Of a DNA stretch of 64,000 nucleotides, positions 51,101 to 57,865 are shown piece by piece. The stretch covers positions 33,598,254-33,662,253 of the forward strand of contig OZ025260.1 of NCBI GenBank assembly GCA_964019135.1. The letters are read 5' to 3'. The notes beneath the pieces are model-generated. The model worked only from the letters and a program-made list of their open reading frames with translations. It was not told the DNA's origin and searched no databases. The position numbers were made by a program, and so were the translations under genes. Positions within the stretch are counted from its first letter, which is position 1. Each line of letters starts with the position of its first letter. This stretch comes from Arenicola marina (Eukaryota > Annelida > Polychaeta > Arenicolidae).

Positions 51101-52121
51101 CCACAAAAATGTGATGGAGACGGCACATATCGTTCACATATTCATGTCTAGTATACATTTATGAAGACCTATGCACAAAGATTGAAGACCCCACGCGCTA
51201 CTTGCTAATTCATCAGTCCACCAAATTTCAACCAAAACAAACCTTCTGCCACACACCGCCATTTCAAAAATATGGCTTGTTCCAGGACTCAGCAAAAACA
51301 AGGCTAGTGCCACTGAACACCAACTCTTATGCCAGAGGGCACTCATCCTTACGTCACTAAAGCCATACAAGCAGCTGAGTGCCCGTTGCTGAGAGAGGAA
51401 CCAACCTTATTTTTGAGGAGTCCGGGAACGAGCGTTTTTTTCAAATGGCGGTGCAGCAGTAAGTTCGTTTTGGTTGAAATTTGATGGACTGGTGAATTCG
51501 CAAGTAGCATGTGGGGTCTTCAATCTTTATGCGTAGCTCTTCATAAATGTATACTGGATATGAATATGTAAATGATATGTGCCGTCTCCATCACATTTTT
51601 GTGAAATCCAGAAATATTTGTCACCACCCCCTGCTTTCGGACGAGAGGCTGTGATCATTAATCCATGGCCCTCCGGTCGATGGGCCATGTTACAGGGCTA
51701 GTAGGGGAAAGTGCTAAGTTTAAGTCATAAATGCTGTAGCATGTCGTTTCGGCCAATATTTTCCATGAATTTGTCGTGATCGCTCTAAAAACATGGCTGC
51801 AAACTCTAACAGTTCCTTTAGGCACTAGTCTCGAAAATACAGCAAAAGAATAACTCAAGCCGATATGGGATACTCCCTCTATCACTTGTCTTGAGTGACA
51901 GAATGAGGGCCAGTCAGACAGAAACAGAAAGTTACACCGAGTTCGGGCGATTAGTCAGCATGGGGGACTGTTTATTCCACTTAATTTACGTCAAGGTAAA
52001 CCCGTACTGTCGCTCGATTCGAGCTTTCAAGAACACTTAGTCTATACTAAGCATAATTGTGTTGCAAGACAGCTATTCTTACACTTTTCGACGGCATTTT
52101 CTGTACATCTGGAGCAGCCAT
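15726..52121 (-). CDS. SEPTIN6: Septin, SEPT6 group (SEPT6/8/10/11-like), complete 11-exon gene
   Basis: Coding exons in transcript order are 52121-52083, 38956/38953-38833, 26396-26283, 25096-25015, 24743-24603, 21001-20884, 20208-20119, 19763-19667, 18980-18824, 16674-16542 and 15899-15726. All phases match and give about 421 residues, close to the 427-434 usual for this group. The protein has an N-terminal [12 protein letters not shown] segment, P-loop GETGIGKS, G3 DSVGFG, G4 AKAD, the septin unique element ([18 protein letters not shown]) and a C-terminal coiled coil. The short switch I region and VGFG instead of PGYG mark the SEPT6 group, whose members bind GTP but lack the catalytic Thr of active septins. 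Septins form hetero-oligomeric membrane- and actin-associated filaments. Introns total about 35 kb, mostly VNTRs. A promoter shared with the divergent neurobeachin gene is likely. Confidence 0.97.
15900..16541 (-). other. Septin intron 10: no repeat array
   Basis: This is the only septin intron over 500 bp without a VNTR. It has a C-rich segment (about 16430-16535) next to the donor and no other feature I can support. Confidence 0.6.
16542..16674 (-). CDS. SEPTIN6: Septin exon 10: start of C-terminal coiled coil
   Basis: Encodes [20 protein letters not shown] through [19 protein letters not shown]. It matches the [20 protein letters not shown] region of SEPT6-group septins. The acceptor is CGTCAG and the donor GAT|GTGAGT. 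Confidence 0.96.
16893..18808. repeat. Intronic minisatellite, 45-bp unit with 42-bp variants, about 43 copies
   Basis: The unit contains GAACGCCATAACGGTACGCC followed by GTGACGTCTACCAACAAACA. Some copies lack three bases (CAAAACGCC), and others read GGCCGCCAGTGT in place of CGCCGTGACGT. All lengths are multiples of three, which leaves spurious open frames of up to 475 codons. The array fills septin intron 9, starting 15 bp beyond the donor. Variant order is mosaic: a nearly pure block lies at 16940-17400 and mixed types follow to 18800. Confidence 0.97.
18824..18980 (-). CDS. SEPTIN6: Septin exon 9: septin unique element
   Basis: Encodes [20 protein letters not shown] through [18 protein letters not shown], the septin unique element and start of the C-terminal region. 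The acceptor is CTTCAG and the donor ATGAG|GTGAGA. VNTRs begin within about 25 bp of both exon edges. Confidence 0.97.
19003..19232. repeat. Intronic minisatellite, 33-bp unit, 7 copies
   Basis: The unit carries CAGTCCACACTGTGGGTGTA and CATTACCAGC. Copies differ by one or two bases (CACACT or CACATT, CCTTCAG or GCATTCAG). It lies in septin intron 8, 22 bp upstream of exon 9. Confidence 0.95.
19460..19546 (-). mobile_element. tRNA-related SINE head
   Basis: The - strand shows a pol III box A-like TCGAGAGGGTAGCGTGC and a box B-like GGTTCAAACCC at tRNA-like spacing, but no intact acceptor stem. It resembles the copy at 57476-57550 (GAGAGGGTAGCGTGCT). It is a degraded SINE in septin intron 8. 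Confidence 0.6.
19667..19763 (-). CDS. SEPTIN6: Septin exon 8
   Basis: Encodes [20 protein letters not shown] and [12 protein letters not shown]. It carries the conserved AVVGS and YPWG motifs of the septin G domain. The acceptor is CGCCAG and the donor CAAG|GTCAGT. Confidence 0.96.
20119..20208 (-). CDS. SEPTIN6: Septin exon 7
   Basis: Thirty codons, [20 protein letters not shown] then [10 protein letters not shown], between the acceptor CGGCAG and the donor AAT|GTGAGT, both in phase 0. It matches the septin region after G4. Confidence 0.96.
20405..20561 (-). mobile_element. tRNA-derived SINE with conserved tail
   Basis: On the - strand, a box A-like CTTGGCTCATTTGGTGACC and box B-like GGGTTCGCTCCC are followed by CATCCAACCCCAGTTCATTG, then TCCCGGGAGGTTCC. 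The tail matches the copies at 29880-30012 and 26900-27060. It lies in septin intron 6, 3' to 5' relative to + coordinates. Confidence 0.65.
20611..20828. mobile_element. Foldback (MITE-like) element, about 218 bp
   Basis: It begins CCATGATACATCT and ends with the exact complement AGATGTATCATGG. Inside are several direct and inverted copies of a GTTTCGGTCACTTTGTGTC-type motif, so the strand can fold extensively. No clear target-site duplication is visible. It sits 55 bp from septin exon 6. Confidence 0.65.
20884..21001 (-). CDS. SEPTIN6: Septin exon 6: G4 motif
   Basis: The acceptor GTTGCAG precedes [20 protein letters not shown], then [19 protein letters not shown], which contains the guanine-specificity motif AKAD. 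The donor is AAG|GTACGC in phase 0. Confidence 0.97.
21154..24640. repeat. 56-bp minisatellite built from septin exon 5 end plus its 5' splice site, about 62 copies
   Basis: On the - strand each unit contains 38 nt of exon 5 (codons for [13 protein letters not shown]) followed by GTAAGTAACCCTCTCACC, the donor and the first intron bases. The copy at the right edge (24603 and up) belongs to the real exon, and the others lie downstream in intron 5. Differences among copies are mostly single bases (GTATA or GTACA, AAG or AGG), and GTAAGT is kept in almost all. One unit near 24000 carries an extra partial unit. A transcript using a decoy donor would read an in-frame TAA at the first junction. Confidence 0.97.
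24603..24743 (-). CDS. SEPTIN6: Septin exon 5
   Basis: Encodes [20 protein letters not shown] through [18 protein letters not shown], one of the most conserved septin segments. The donor is CACTC|GTAAGT. The last 38 nt of the exon together with the donor form the unit of the 56-bp array that fills the next intron. Confidence 0.97.
24744..25014 (-). other. Septin intron 4
   Basis: A short intron of 271 bp with a normal acceptor (CCACCAG) and donor. Nothing else is seen. Confidence 0.7.
25015..25096 (-). CDS. SEPTIN6: Septin exon 4: G3 motif
   Basis: Encodes [14 protein letters not shown] followed by the G3 segment [13 protein letters not shown]. The acceptor is CTGACAG and the donor GACAG|GTGAGC. 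Entry phase 1 and exit phase 2 match the neighbouring exons. Confidence 0.95.
25336..26333. repeat. 62-bp minisatellite built from septin exon 3 end plus its 5' splice site, 16 copies
   Basis: On the - strand each unit holds 47 nt of exon 3 (codons for [15 protein letters not shown] plus G) and 15 nt of intron starting GTAGGTAGACACC. The right-most copy is the real exon end (donor at 26282-26281), and 15 decoy donors follow in intron 3. Sequence identity is very high, with G/A at one site (GGGCAGG, GGACAGG or AGGCAGG) as the main variant. Reading through the junction meets TAG in frame. Confidence 0.97.
26283..26396 (-). CDS. SEPTIN6: Septin exon 3: P-loop and switch I region
   Basis: The acceptor TTCTAG leads into the P-loop GETGIGKS, followed by [13 protein letters not shown] and the short switch I ending [10 protein letters not shown]. 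The donor is TACG|GTAGGT. The last 47 nt of this exon and the donor are repeated in the adjoining intron (25336-26280). Confidence 0.96.
26900..27060 (+). mobile_element. tRNA-derived SINE, degraded
   Basis: On the + strand, a TTGCTCAGTGTG box A-like motif and GCTTCGAACACC box B-like motif are followed by CCAATCCCATTGGTTTGATT, ATCCCGG and TTTTCTTGGCCCAATTTT. The tail is the same one seen on the - strand at 20405-20561 and 29880-30012. Confidence 0.5.
27255..27388 (-). mobile_element. tRNA-derived SINE
   Basis: The - strand has GGTGGCTCAGTGGGTCAGAA (box A) and GTGGTTCGAACCCCG (box B), both near consensus for pol III promoters. They are followed by a non-tRNA body (GTGGCCGTGTCTGTGTGGTC). It has the best-preserved pol III boxes in the window. 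Confidence 0.7.
28993..29142. mobile_element. Possible foldback element, about 150 bp
   Basis: The arms AAATATAAAGTGAGCAG and CTGCTCACTATATATTT are near-complements about 115 bp apart. A nested hairpin GGTGTCCCA/TGGGACACC lies at 29046-29079. There is no clear target duplication, so this is tentative. Confidence 0.35.
29310..29360 (-). mobile_element. SINE fragment (box B region)
   Basis: The - strand reads CGGTCGTAGGTTCAAACCCC, a box B-like motif as in the other tRNA-related copies. No box A is preserved. Confidence 0.35.
29880..30012 (-). mobile_element. tRNA-derived SINE with conserved tail
   Basis: On the - strand, ACTGGCTCATCAGTTGGTTA (box A) and TTGGGTTCGCACCC (box B) are followed by CATCCAACCCCATGGCATTG and TCCCGCGCACTTTCCCGGCT. 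It lies just downstream of the alternative septin exon. Confidence 0.68.
30060..30101. repeat. (AT)n microsatellite
   Basis: About 19 uninterrupted AT dinucleotides lie 40 bp from the donor of the alternative septin exon, on its intron side. Confidence 0.95.
30137..30356 (-). CDS. SEPTIN6: Alternative first coding exon of septin
   Basis: A 73-residue frame starts at an ATG with a good context (G at -3, G at +4) and an in-frame TAG three codons upstream. It ends [10 protein letters not shown] plus G at the donor GTGG|GTGAGT. The last eight residues (FAFNILCV), the phase and the donor are the same as in exon 2, and it can join only exon 3 with its P-loop. It therefore provides a different N terminus: a Ser/Arg/Asp-rich segment with a basic RQFRGRR patch replaces the [12 protein letters not shown] helix, giving about 441 residues. 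A TATA-like run (TATATATA on the - strand at about 30520-30531) lies about 170 bp upstream of the ATG. The reading as an alternative promoter and exon is inferred from these matches. Confidence 0.8.
30357..32111 (-). promoter_or_regulatory. Region upstream of the alternative septin exon
   Basis: Sequence on the - strand leading into the ATG at 30356 has a TATA-like TATATATA at about 30520-30531 and a CpG-rich block (about 30690-30860). A GA-rich purine tract at 31449-31491 and C-rich tracts at about 31635-31850 lie further up. It is the expected place for a second septin promoter if the exon at 30137-30356 is a first exon. No transcription start can be assigned. Confidence 0.3.
32112..32992. 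repeat. Minisatellite, 32-bp unit, about 27 copies
   Basis: The unit is TATGGATCACTTTCTACACC plus CATCAAACACTC, with CCACACCC, CTACACCC and CCACGCTAAA variants. It lies in septin intron 2, about 1.8 kb upstream of the alternative exon. Three units (96 bp) keep a frame open, producing spurious ORFs of 100-208 codons. Confidence 0.96.
33308..33370 (+). mobile_element. tRNA-like SINE head
   Basis: A box A-like TAGTTCAGTTGGTAGCACGA lies within GGCTGTAGTTCAG, as at the 5' end of a tRNA. The following 40 bp form an imperfect stem (TCCGGGAATG / CATTATCCCGGGA) instead of a T arm. It is not a functional tRNA. Confidence 0.4.
33543..36012. repeat. GC-rich minisatellite, 47-bp unit, about 52 copies
   Basis: The unit contains CCACTGGTCCCACCCCCTGG, TCGGGCCAACC and GCGCGGTGACCCAGCA. 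The main variants are CCAACC or CCCACC and CACCACTGG or CACCGCTGG. The left third (33543-34340) is nearly pure CCAACC, and the two alternate to the right. Three units make 141 bp, so all three - strand frames stay open for up to 840 codons. That is an effect of the repeat. It lies in septin intron 2, upstream of the alternative exon. Confidence 0.98.
36013..38832 (-). other. Septin intron 2, part next to exon 2; no gene seen
   Basis: Mixed unique sequence with poly-C and poly-G tracts (about 36121-36145, 36766-36779, 36880-36890, 38172-38182). A 14-bp palindrome GTAACCATGGTTAC lies at 36555-36568, and a short GA-rich run at about 38790-38815 lies 20 bp from the exon 2 donor. Confidence 0.5.
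38833..38956 (-). CDS. SEPTIN6: Septin exon 2: N-terminal helix and strand before the P-loop
   Basis: Encodes [20 protein letters not shown], then [20 protein letters not shown] plus the first base of the P-loop Gly, ending at the donor GTTG|GTGAGT. The acceptor is a NAGNAG (TTGCAGCAG), so the exon may start at 38956 or 38953, adding or dropping one Gln. An internal ATG (MKSRS...) could serve as start if exon 1 is not used. Confidence 0.93.
39116..39395. repeat. 32-bp GGTACC minisatellite block, about 9 copies
   Basis: The unit is GGTACCAACCCAGGTACCAG then CGATTTCTGGGA. A second block of the same unit is at 44698-44925, 5576 bp away. Both blocks run into the same flanking words (CCAGATCTGGAGTCATTGTT), so the block and part of the following array were duplicated together. 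Confidence 0.93.
39396..48194. repeat. Giant 33-bp VNTR with higher-order repeats (about 265 units)
   Basis: The unit reads GTACCAGTGATTGTTAAT followed by GTACCAGGATCTGGA, i.e. an 18 + 15 bp dimer of a GTACCAG-headed word. Single-base variants (TTAATG or TGAATG, GGATC or GGGATC, GTACC or GCACC) recur in fixed order. A 1260-bp block at about 40318-41577 is repeated almost exactly at 41578-42838, and a shortened version follows to about 43400. The GGTACC block at 44698-44925 interrupts it. It lies in septin intron 1. The array continues past a MITE to about 48525. Confidence 0.98.
44698..44925. repeat. Second 32-bp GGTACC minisatellite block, about 7 copies
   Basis: Same unit and flanks as 39116-39395 but about two units shorter. 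It marks the second copy of a higher-order duplication about 5.6 kb long. Confidence 0.93.
48195..48420. mobile_element. Non-autonomous hAT-like MITE, 226 bp, inserted in the VNTR
   Basis: The ends are perfect 16-bp inverted repeats, CAGGGTATTAGCCAGA and TCTGGCTAATACCCTG. The element is flanked by GTATCAGG (48187-48194) and GTACCAGG (48421-48428), an 8-bp duplication with one mismatch. CAGGG termini and 8-bp duplications are typical of the hAT superfamily. It has no coding capacity. Inside is a perfect 20-bp palindrome CCAGCCAAAATTTTGGCTGG (about 48373-48392) and a G-rich GGCGGGCAG motif repeated three times. Confidence 0.85.
48421..48525. repeat. End of the 33-bp VNTR beyond the MITE
   Basis: About three degenerate GTACCAG units continue after the MITE and fade into unique sequence, showing that the MITE landed inside the array. 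Confidence 0.85.
48526..52082 (-). other. Septin intron 1, unique part
   Basis: AT-rich unique sequence with no array, except the foldback element at 50995-51698. Small open frames (for example near 49055-49246 and 50322-50522) have no splice or family support and may be old transposon remnants. Confidence 0.5.
50995..51698. mobile_element. Long-arm foldback transposon, about 704 bp, TA-flanked
   Basis: The left arm starts GCCCTGTAACATGGCCCA and the right arm ends TGGGCCATGTTACAGGGC. Complementarity runs for roughly 290 bp per arm (through the CTTTCGGACGAGAGG and AATTTCAACCAAAAC regions) with many point differences, leaving a central spacer of about 130 bp. Both ends are flanked by TA (50993-50994 and 51699-51700), as for Tc1/mariner-type insertions. 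No transposase is present. It lies about 0.4 kb from septin exon 1. Confidence 0.82.
52083..52121 (-). CDS. SEPTIN6: Septin coding exon 1 (initiator exon)
   Basis: The - strand reads ATG in a good Kozak context (A at -3, G at +4), giving 13 residues [13 protein letters not shown], then a donor AGT|GTAAGA in phase 0. The MAA start is like human SEPT6 and SEPT8, and the phase matches exon 2, 13 kb away. The exon is small and rests on phase, strand and resemblance, so it is less certain than the conserved exons. Confidence 0.72.
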
Positions 52122-52503
52122 TCTGAAACTTTTGCAGAGTTCGAATAAGCCGGAAGTGCTTGAAAGAGCTTAGCTGCGGACCATGTACATAAATAAACAT
52201 TACGCCTCGTTGGGCAAAATAAATTGTAAGAACATGAATATCTAATATGTGTATAGTTTTTAAACATTATATTTAATGGTTATGTAGAATAATGTATCAT
52301 CTTATTTTATTCTGATGCTTTTGCAATTTAGTGTTGACGAGGAACATCCCGCATTTTGACCTGAGCTCGGAACCTCCAACATGGCGGCTACCTGCGGTGT
52401 TGTGTGAATACCTACCGGCTTGCTGCTTGTTGGCCTTTTATACTAACGGATACTGTGTCCAGAGGTATTGTTACAAGAAACAGGTCAGATTTGCCCAGGA
52501 GTT
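52122..52503. promoter_or_regulatory. Bidirectional promoter region between septin and neurobeachin
   Basis: Only 382 bp separate the two divergent start codons. A strong ETS-type CCGGAAGTG lies at 52151-52159 and a YY1-like CAACATGGCGGC at about 52377-52388, both typical of housekeeping and divergent promoters. No TATA box stands out at a useful place. Both 5'UTRs must start inside this interval unless further noncoding exons exist. Confidence 0.6.
52381..52407 (+). other. Upstream ORF in the neurobeachin leader
   Basis: ATGGCGGCTACCTGCGGTG continues to a TGA after eight codons and ends 96 bp before the main ATG. The ATG overlaps the YY1-like motif, so this may be a promoter element instead of a translated uORF, depending on where transcription starts. 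Confidence 0.35.
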
Positions 52504-52662
52504 ATGGCTGAGGCTACGCCCACTGGGGAAGCTGATGTCAAAACGGCACGCGATGTGCTGAAAATGACAGGCAAAGATGAGCTGAAATTCGGGGTGCTGG
52601 TCGACTTGATCAAAGTCGGACAGGTACCAAACAAGGATGTCGTGGAGACAGTCCTCAACCTG
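52504..52662 (+). CDS. NBEA: Neurobeachin/LRBA-type BEACH protein, first coding exon (5' partial gene)
   Basis: The exon gives 53 codons from ATG (G at -3, G at +4) to the donor CTG|GTAGGT in phase 0. Residues 28-53 include KFGVLVDLIKVGQVPNKDVV followed by ETVLNL, which aligns with KFAVLIGLIQVGEVSNRDIV-ETVLNL at the N terminus of vertebrate neurobeachin and the near-identical LRBA segment. The variable residues before it (MAEATPTGEADV...) fit the poorly conserved extreme N terminus. Neurobeachin and LRBA are very large (over 2,800 residues) BEACH-WD40 scaffold proteins for membrane traffic and PKA anchoring. That is family knowledge. The next exon, expected to begin near LVGGEFDLEMNF, is not in the window. 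NBEA versus LRBA cannot be separated with this exon. Confidence 0.82.
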
Positions 52663-55600
52663 GTAGGTGTTTAATGGTACCGCTGTCTACCCGAGATCGG
52701 TGATGGTTGCCTCCATATCATTCATTTATGCTCATGCACTGTTTATGCCGACCAGATGTCATAAACATCATACATACATCCACCAGTACAGTGACAGATG
52801 ACATGTCAGACTCAATGACTGACTGCAGCAATTGCCAAAGGTGAATCTTGCCCCTCCCCACTTTTGCTGTTCTCATTAAGCTTATCACTGTTTCAGTATC
52901 GCTTCAACCTCAAAATTTGTATGACAAATATTGGACTGGCAACTTCACAACTTTAATGTGTTGAATAAGATGACTTGTCTATTATTTTGAGATATATAAC
53001 TTTCATCCAAATTTGTAAGTAAGCTTTATAATTCTATATAATTATTAATTCTACTTATTCTCTTATCATATAGACTAAAGGCTTACAGTAACTTTTCCTT
53101 TGATATTACAAAATATGAATAAAATATTTTTAATATAGATCTATAAGCTTATAATGCTTTGTTTTTAAAAAGGATATGATTTATTTTATGATTAATGTCT
53201 AAATATCTAATCATTATTTTATATTTTAAATATAATTGATATTTATTATTTATTTTCTCTTTGAAATAATGATAGATCTCTTCTCTATAGAGATGTATTG
53301 ATACACAGCAATATCACAATGTTATAATGATATAATTAAATTATCTCATATATATACTGCATAATATAACATATTATATGCCATATCAGATTTATCACAA
53401 TAGTATACAAATATGTAATCCAATATCAATTGATATACTGAAGAGACTATAAATAGTAAGTGAATCTGAAAAAGATATAAATACAGATTTGTTATACTGT
53501 AACTTCTAACGTATAAGTACCTTTTTTTATACATCTGAGGGGTGCAACTTATACACCAGGCTAATTTATAACCCATCAAATACGATAGTCATTTAATGAT
53601 GAATGAGGAAGAAGATGTCAAGGCTGTTGGTTAAGGATAAGGTCTTTATAGTCATGGTTTCAAAGTGAGTCAATACAGAGCGCTAATGGAAGGGTTGTTA
53701 TCTTAGGTACTTATATGATATATTTATTTACACATTATTTGTCTAACATATTATAGTTGGAACCTCTATGATAGAGGCCAATTTTCTGTTGGACAGGGCT
53801 TGCTATCTGAAGTGTACTTGATAAATATGGTGGGTTATAGACTTCCCAAGATGATCTATAGTTACATAATAAAATACATAAATATGTGTGACTGAGGGAA
53901 TGGTTAAAGTTATGTAGAGGTAAGCTGTAATCTCTTCATATCAGCTGGTTTATTGAGTAATGCTTCAGGTATAGGTGATGCTGTAACAATACAGAGATCA
54001 GACATATGCAATCTTCACATATTGCAACTTTTTGAGGTTTTGTGGACGATATTGAATAATGACAGAATGCAGGTATATAATGTTTTCAACATAAGTGTAG
54101 CACCAATCTGATAACACCAGATACATGTACAATCATTATCATACAGAAGCCCTATCTATCATAAAATATATGACTGCTTAAATTTACAATTCACAATTCT
54201 TATGGAATACTTGGATGGAATGTCATCTTAAGATCATGATAACTTAATCTGTGACAAAGTGATTTATTCAACCTACTGGAAACTGACCTAGAAGGTTTAA
54301 GCTGAAAACATTTAGACCAACCCCCTGACTTTCAGTACTTGTATCACTTCTTGATCCTACTTCAAACAAGACTAATTACTGTCAGAGCTCAACACCACAG
54401 GAAAATGTGTATTTTTACATTAGCATAAACACCTAAAGTAATAGTATACGGTAGGATATATATGTTCCTTACTTTGGGCATTGTTAGAGTTAAATTGCTG
54501 AAGAGCAAAAAACAGTTCTCATTTGCATTCATTACTGTATCTCACCCAGCTGCCATGTAGTGAGTACTTTGATGGTAGTAAACACTATATCATTTACAGT
54601 TAAATCTAGCATGTTTACCCATTTTACTTAAATTACCCAATTGAAAATACAGTAAATTAATGGTATCCAGAAACAGTTCCATATAAGGTCATCAACAGTG
54701 ATTGATTTCATTCCACATTAGAGGTATTTATTGCGCATTTTATGCAGTCATTCACTGAGTCTCACTTAGCCTGCCATATTTAAATTATCAGAGTTGTCTT
54801 ATGTGGCATTATTTTTCAGACACTGCAAGCAGGTAGGATCGTGTTGTATCAAGGAGTACATGTAGTTACCTCAGCAGATACAACATCAAATCTAGTCTTG
54901 GTGATTTATTTCAGTAAATGTTTATCATGTGATGATGTTTTGATTGACATATCATATTGACATATCATGCTTATGTTACATTCGGGGTGAGAGTTGGTAT
55001 CTTCATTGGTACATTGATGCCCTGAACTGCTATGTTGTTATGTGAAGTGATAGCTGAAGTCGTGTGTTCAGCAATAATGTCATATCAGTGAAGAAATGTT
55101 CAACTACAAGATCCCCTTTCTGTTATAAATATTAACTAGTAGTATATGGTGACAGCTGCGTGTCATGAGTCAGATATAATGTTACTCATGGTAAAGAGGG
55201 TAGTATAGCCATGCACATCAGACTGTCTGCATGAGATCAGATCTTAAGTGTTGATGCATTTACAGTGAGATCCGCTCAGCCCGAGCTAGTGTATGGACAG
55301 ATAAAAGGGGGGTGTTTGTGTGTGATTGACACGTGAATGATGTCAACATGGGAGGGAGTGGGCCTGCCCTGGACTCCCCGGACCCCATAGGTATGTGTAC
55401 GTTAGCAGATAGGGGCGGTTTGCAGCCTTTAAAGGTGTCTAGCTGGACGTTCCCCTTGAGATGTCCCGTAACTGGGTGCCCGGTCCCTAGCTCACTATCC
55501 GCTCCACTCCCCTATCGATCCGCCTCCACCCGAGGCTCGTCATAGTTAACGCAGGCCAATTATTGAGTCAAGCGGACATATTGATTGCGGACTCGCGACT

Positions 55601-56087
55601 TCCCGAATCTGGGGTGCTTCAGGCATGCGGGGTCAAATGGGCGGAGAGGTCATCCCCTGCTCCGTTTCTTGCCCTCCACCCCCCACCCACGTACTGCACC
55701 CCCCCCCCCCTCTACCTACCACTCCCTAGTGACCTCCGCTAAACGGCTTTAGCGAGCGAGTCGCCGCGATGGCCCGTCTCGACCCCGCCCCTTTGTTGCC
55801 GCTATATTGGACCCCTTCTTGTCTTGTCATGAAGGAAAGTCGGACTACTGTGTATGAACGGGCTGCAACCTTGGCTGAATGGATACCAGAAGCCCCCACC
55901 CCCCTCCCAATGCTCCACCCACACCCACACCCCACACACTTCTCCTCCAAAGCGTTTTTTAAAGGCCTAGTCAGCCCTTTTTGTCCTGTTTTTCTGCCGG
56001 ATAACTACCCTCATTCCCCTCCACACACACACACGACCAGCAGTTCCATCCCCTCCAGCACGCTCTATCTCCCCTTGCTATGCTGGC

Positions 56088-56279
56088 CTCGATCATATTC
56101 CTGTGATGCCCTCTGCTTGCTCTCCTCCCCCATACCCGATCATATTCCTGTGCTGCCCTCTGCTTGCTCTCCTCCCCCATACCCGATCATATTCCTGTGC
56201 TGCCCTCTGCTTGCTCTCCTCCCCCATACCCGATCATATTCCTGTGCTGCCCTCTGCTTGCTCTCCTCCCCCATACCCC
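56088..56279. repeat. 47-bp tandem repeat, about 4 copies
   Basis: The unit is GATCATATTCCTGTGCTGCC then CTCTGCTTGCTCTCC and TCCCCCATACCC, almost identical in each copy. It is unrelated in sequence to the other 47-bp array at 33.5 kb. Confidence 0.93.
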
Positions 56280-57475
56280 GGGCTTCTCTTCAATGGCTTT
56301 CCAGTGGCTGCATCCAGTGGGATTCCGCGCCGCCGACTTAATCATGGACTGTCGTTTTTAGGGATGCCGGTCGTTGGCGGGGGGCCTGGTTTGACGGATA
56401 GCCCCACGTCGCCTGGCTTGTTGGGATGCACTCGTCATGTTTCTCGCTTCCCAGATTTTCACGATATCATCATGTTTGTCAGGATGAGTTTTTCTTGTCC
56501 CAAAACATCGTAGATAAAAAAACTCGCCGCTCGTCTTCCGCTGTCTATTATTTGTAAAGGTTTGCTGTAGTGGATCTTGTGTCGAGCCCCAGCGACGTCA
56601 CCCTGGGAGGTGAAGTCCGCCTCTGCTATATACCTACAGCCTGGTGACCTTCCCATCCTGTCGGGAAAGCCCATGATCTCCCGGCGCTTAACAAATATAG
56701 ATGTCGCATTAAGTCTAAGCACGCGATTCATCTGACTTCACTTTCATAAAAGCGAAGGCTAAATCTGCCACAAGGAACTATGGTGGTACAGGAGGCGAGA
56801 GGATGGTGGTGGGGGGGGGGGGTGCTTAGACTGCCTGGGAACGGTGGCACTGTGTCTGTCAATACAGGACTGGTGGGCCCTCGTTTTGGGAGAGACCTAA
56901 TGGCTGCCATGGCCATAGGGGTTCAGTCTGGGGCTCTGTCGGGCTGGATGCAATCCTGAATCTATACCACATCCGAGACTCATGTAACGTAATGAAATGA
57001 TTGGTACTCCGGGGAAACCAGACGCGATAGAACATCATGGAGGCCTTTTGTGTGTCTATTGGAGTGTTCCACTGCAATGGGGGTGTGGGAGGGATGGTGG
57101 GTTAAGTGGTGGAGCGGTAGTCAGGACACGGCTGTTTTCTGAATATGCAGCAGCGTCCATTCCAGTACGTATCCGTTGTGGACCGTGTCCCCCTGGCATC
57201 TGACGTCTCTCTCCCTCTCCCTCGCCCTCTCCCAGCTGGACTTGGGCAACCTGGGCGGAGACAAGACATGGGTAGCCATGTGTTGTGCTTGTACATGATT
57301 AACGTTTCGTATTGAAGGATGGAACAATGAGATGAAATGTTTATGAAACAATCCCCAGATTGGGGCTTCGATGGGGCGTGGTCGCGGATATGGATCTGTC
57401 GGTCTTCCTGATGCTCAGTGCTGCCACTTGAGCTGCGGGGGTTCCTATAGATTGACCCAGGGCGACGAGCGGACC

Positions 57476-57550
57476 TCCGTAGCCGAGAGGGTAGCGTGCT
57501 AGGCTGCAGACCAAGCTATTTCCGCTTCAAAGCCCACATGTCTTGTGGAC
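57476..57550 (+). mobile_element. tRNA-related SINE head
   Basis: CCGTAGCCGAGAGGGTAGCG (box A-like) and CCGCTTCAAAGCCC (weak box B) are at tRNA spacing. It shares GAGAGGGTAGCGTGCT with the copy at 19460-19546. Confidence 0.55.
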
Positions 57551-57745
57551 CGTTCATAGTTTTCATCTCAATATCAACACAATGTTAACTCAGCTGGTAA
57601 ATTCGTAAACATGATAATCGACAGATGCGAGGGAGTTATGTGTATTTATTTATTTACCCGGTTTTCATGCCCCATCGATTGGCCAATACGGTACATAGAT
57701 ATGCGTAAAACAAAAACACTCCTAACATTGACATTAGAGGGGGGG

Positions 57746-57865
57746 GGGAACTTTGCACTGGTGAAGAAATTTGCACTGGTGAAGAAATTTTCACTGGTGA
57801 AGAAATTTGCACTGATGAAGCGATTTCGAACGGGGAAGAAATTTACATTGATGAAGTGATTTGCA
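57746..57865. repeat. 18-bp tandem repeat, about 6-7 copies
   Basis: The unit TTTGCACTGGTGAAGAAA decays to the right (CTGATGAAGCGA, GGGGAAGAAA). The period is a multiple of three, hence the open frame across it. Confidence 0.85.

Noticed and set aside
55769..56513. ORFs of 136-190 codons over the 47-bp repeat at 56.1 kb
   Set aside because: They are extended by a 4-copy repeat and C-rich sequence and do not resemble the next neurobeachin exon.
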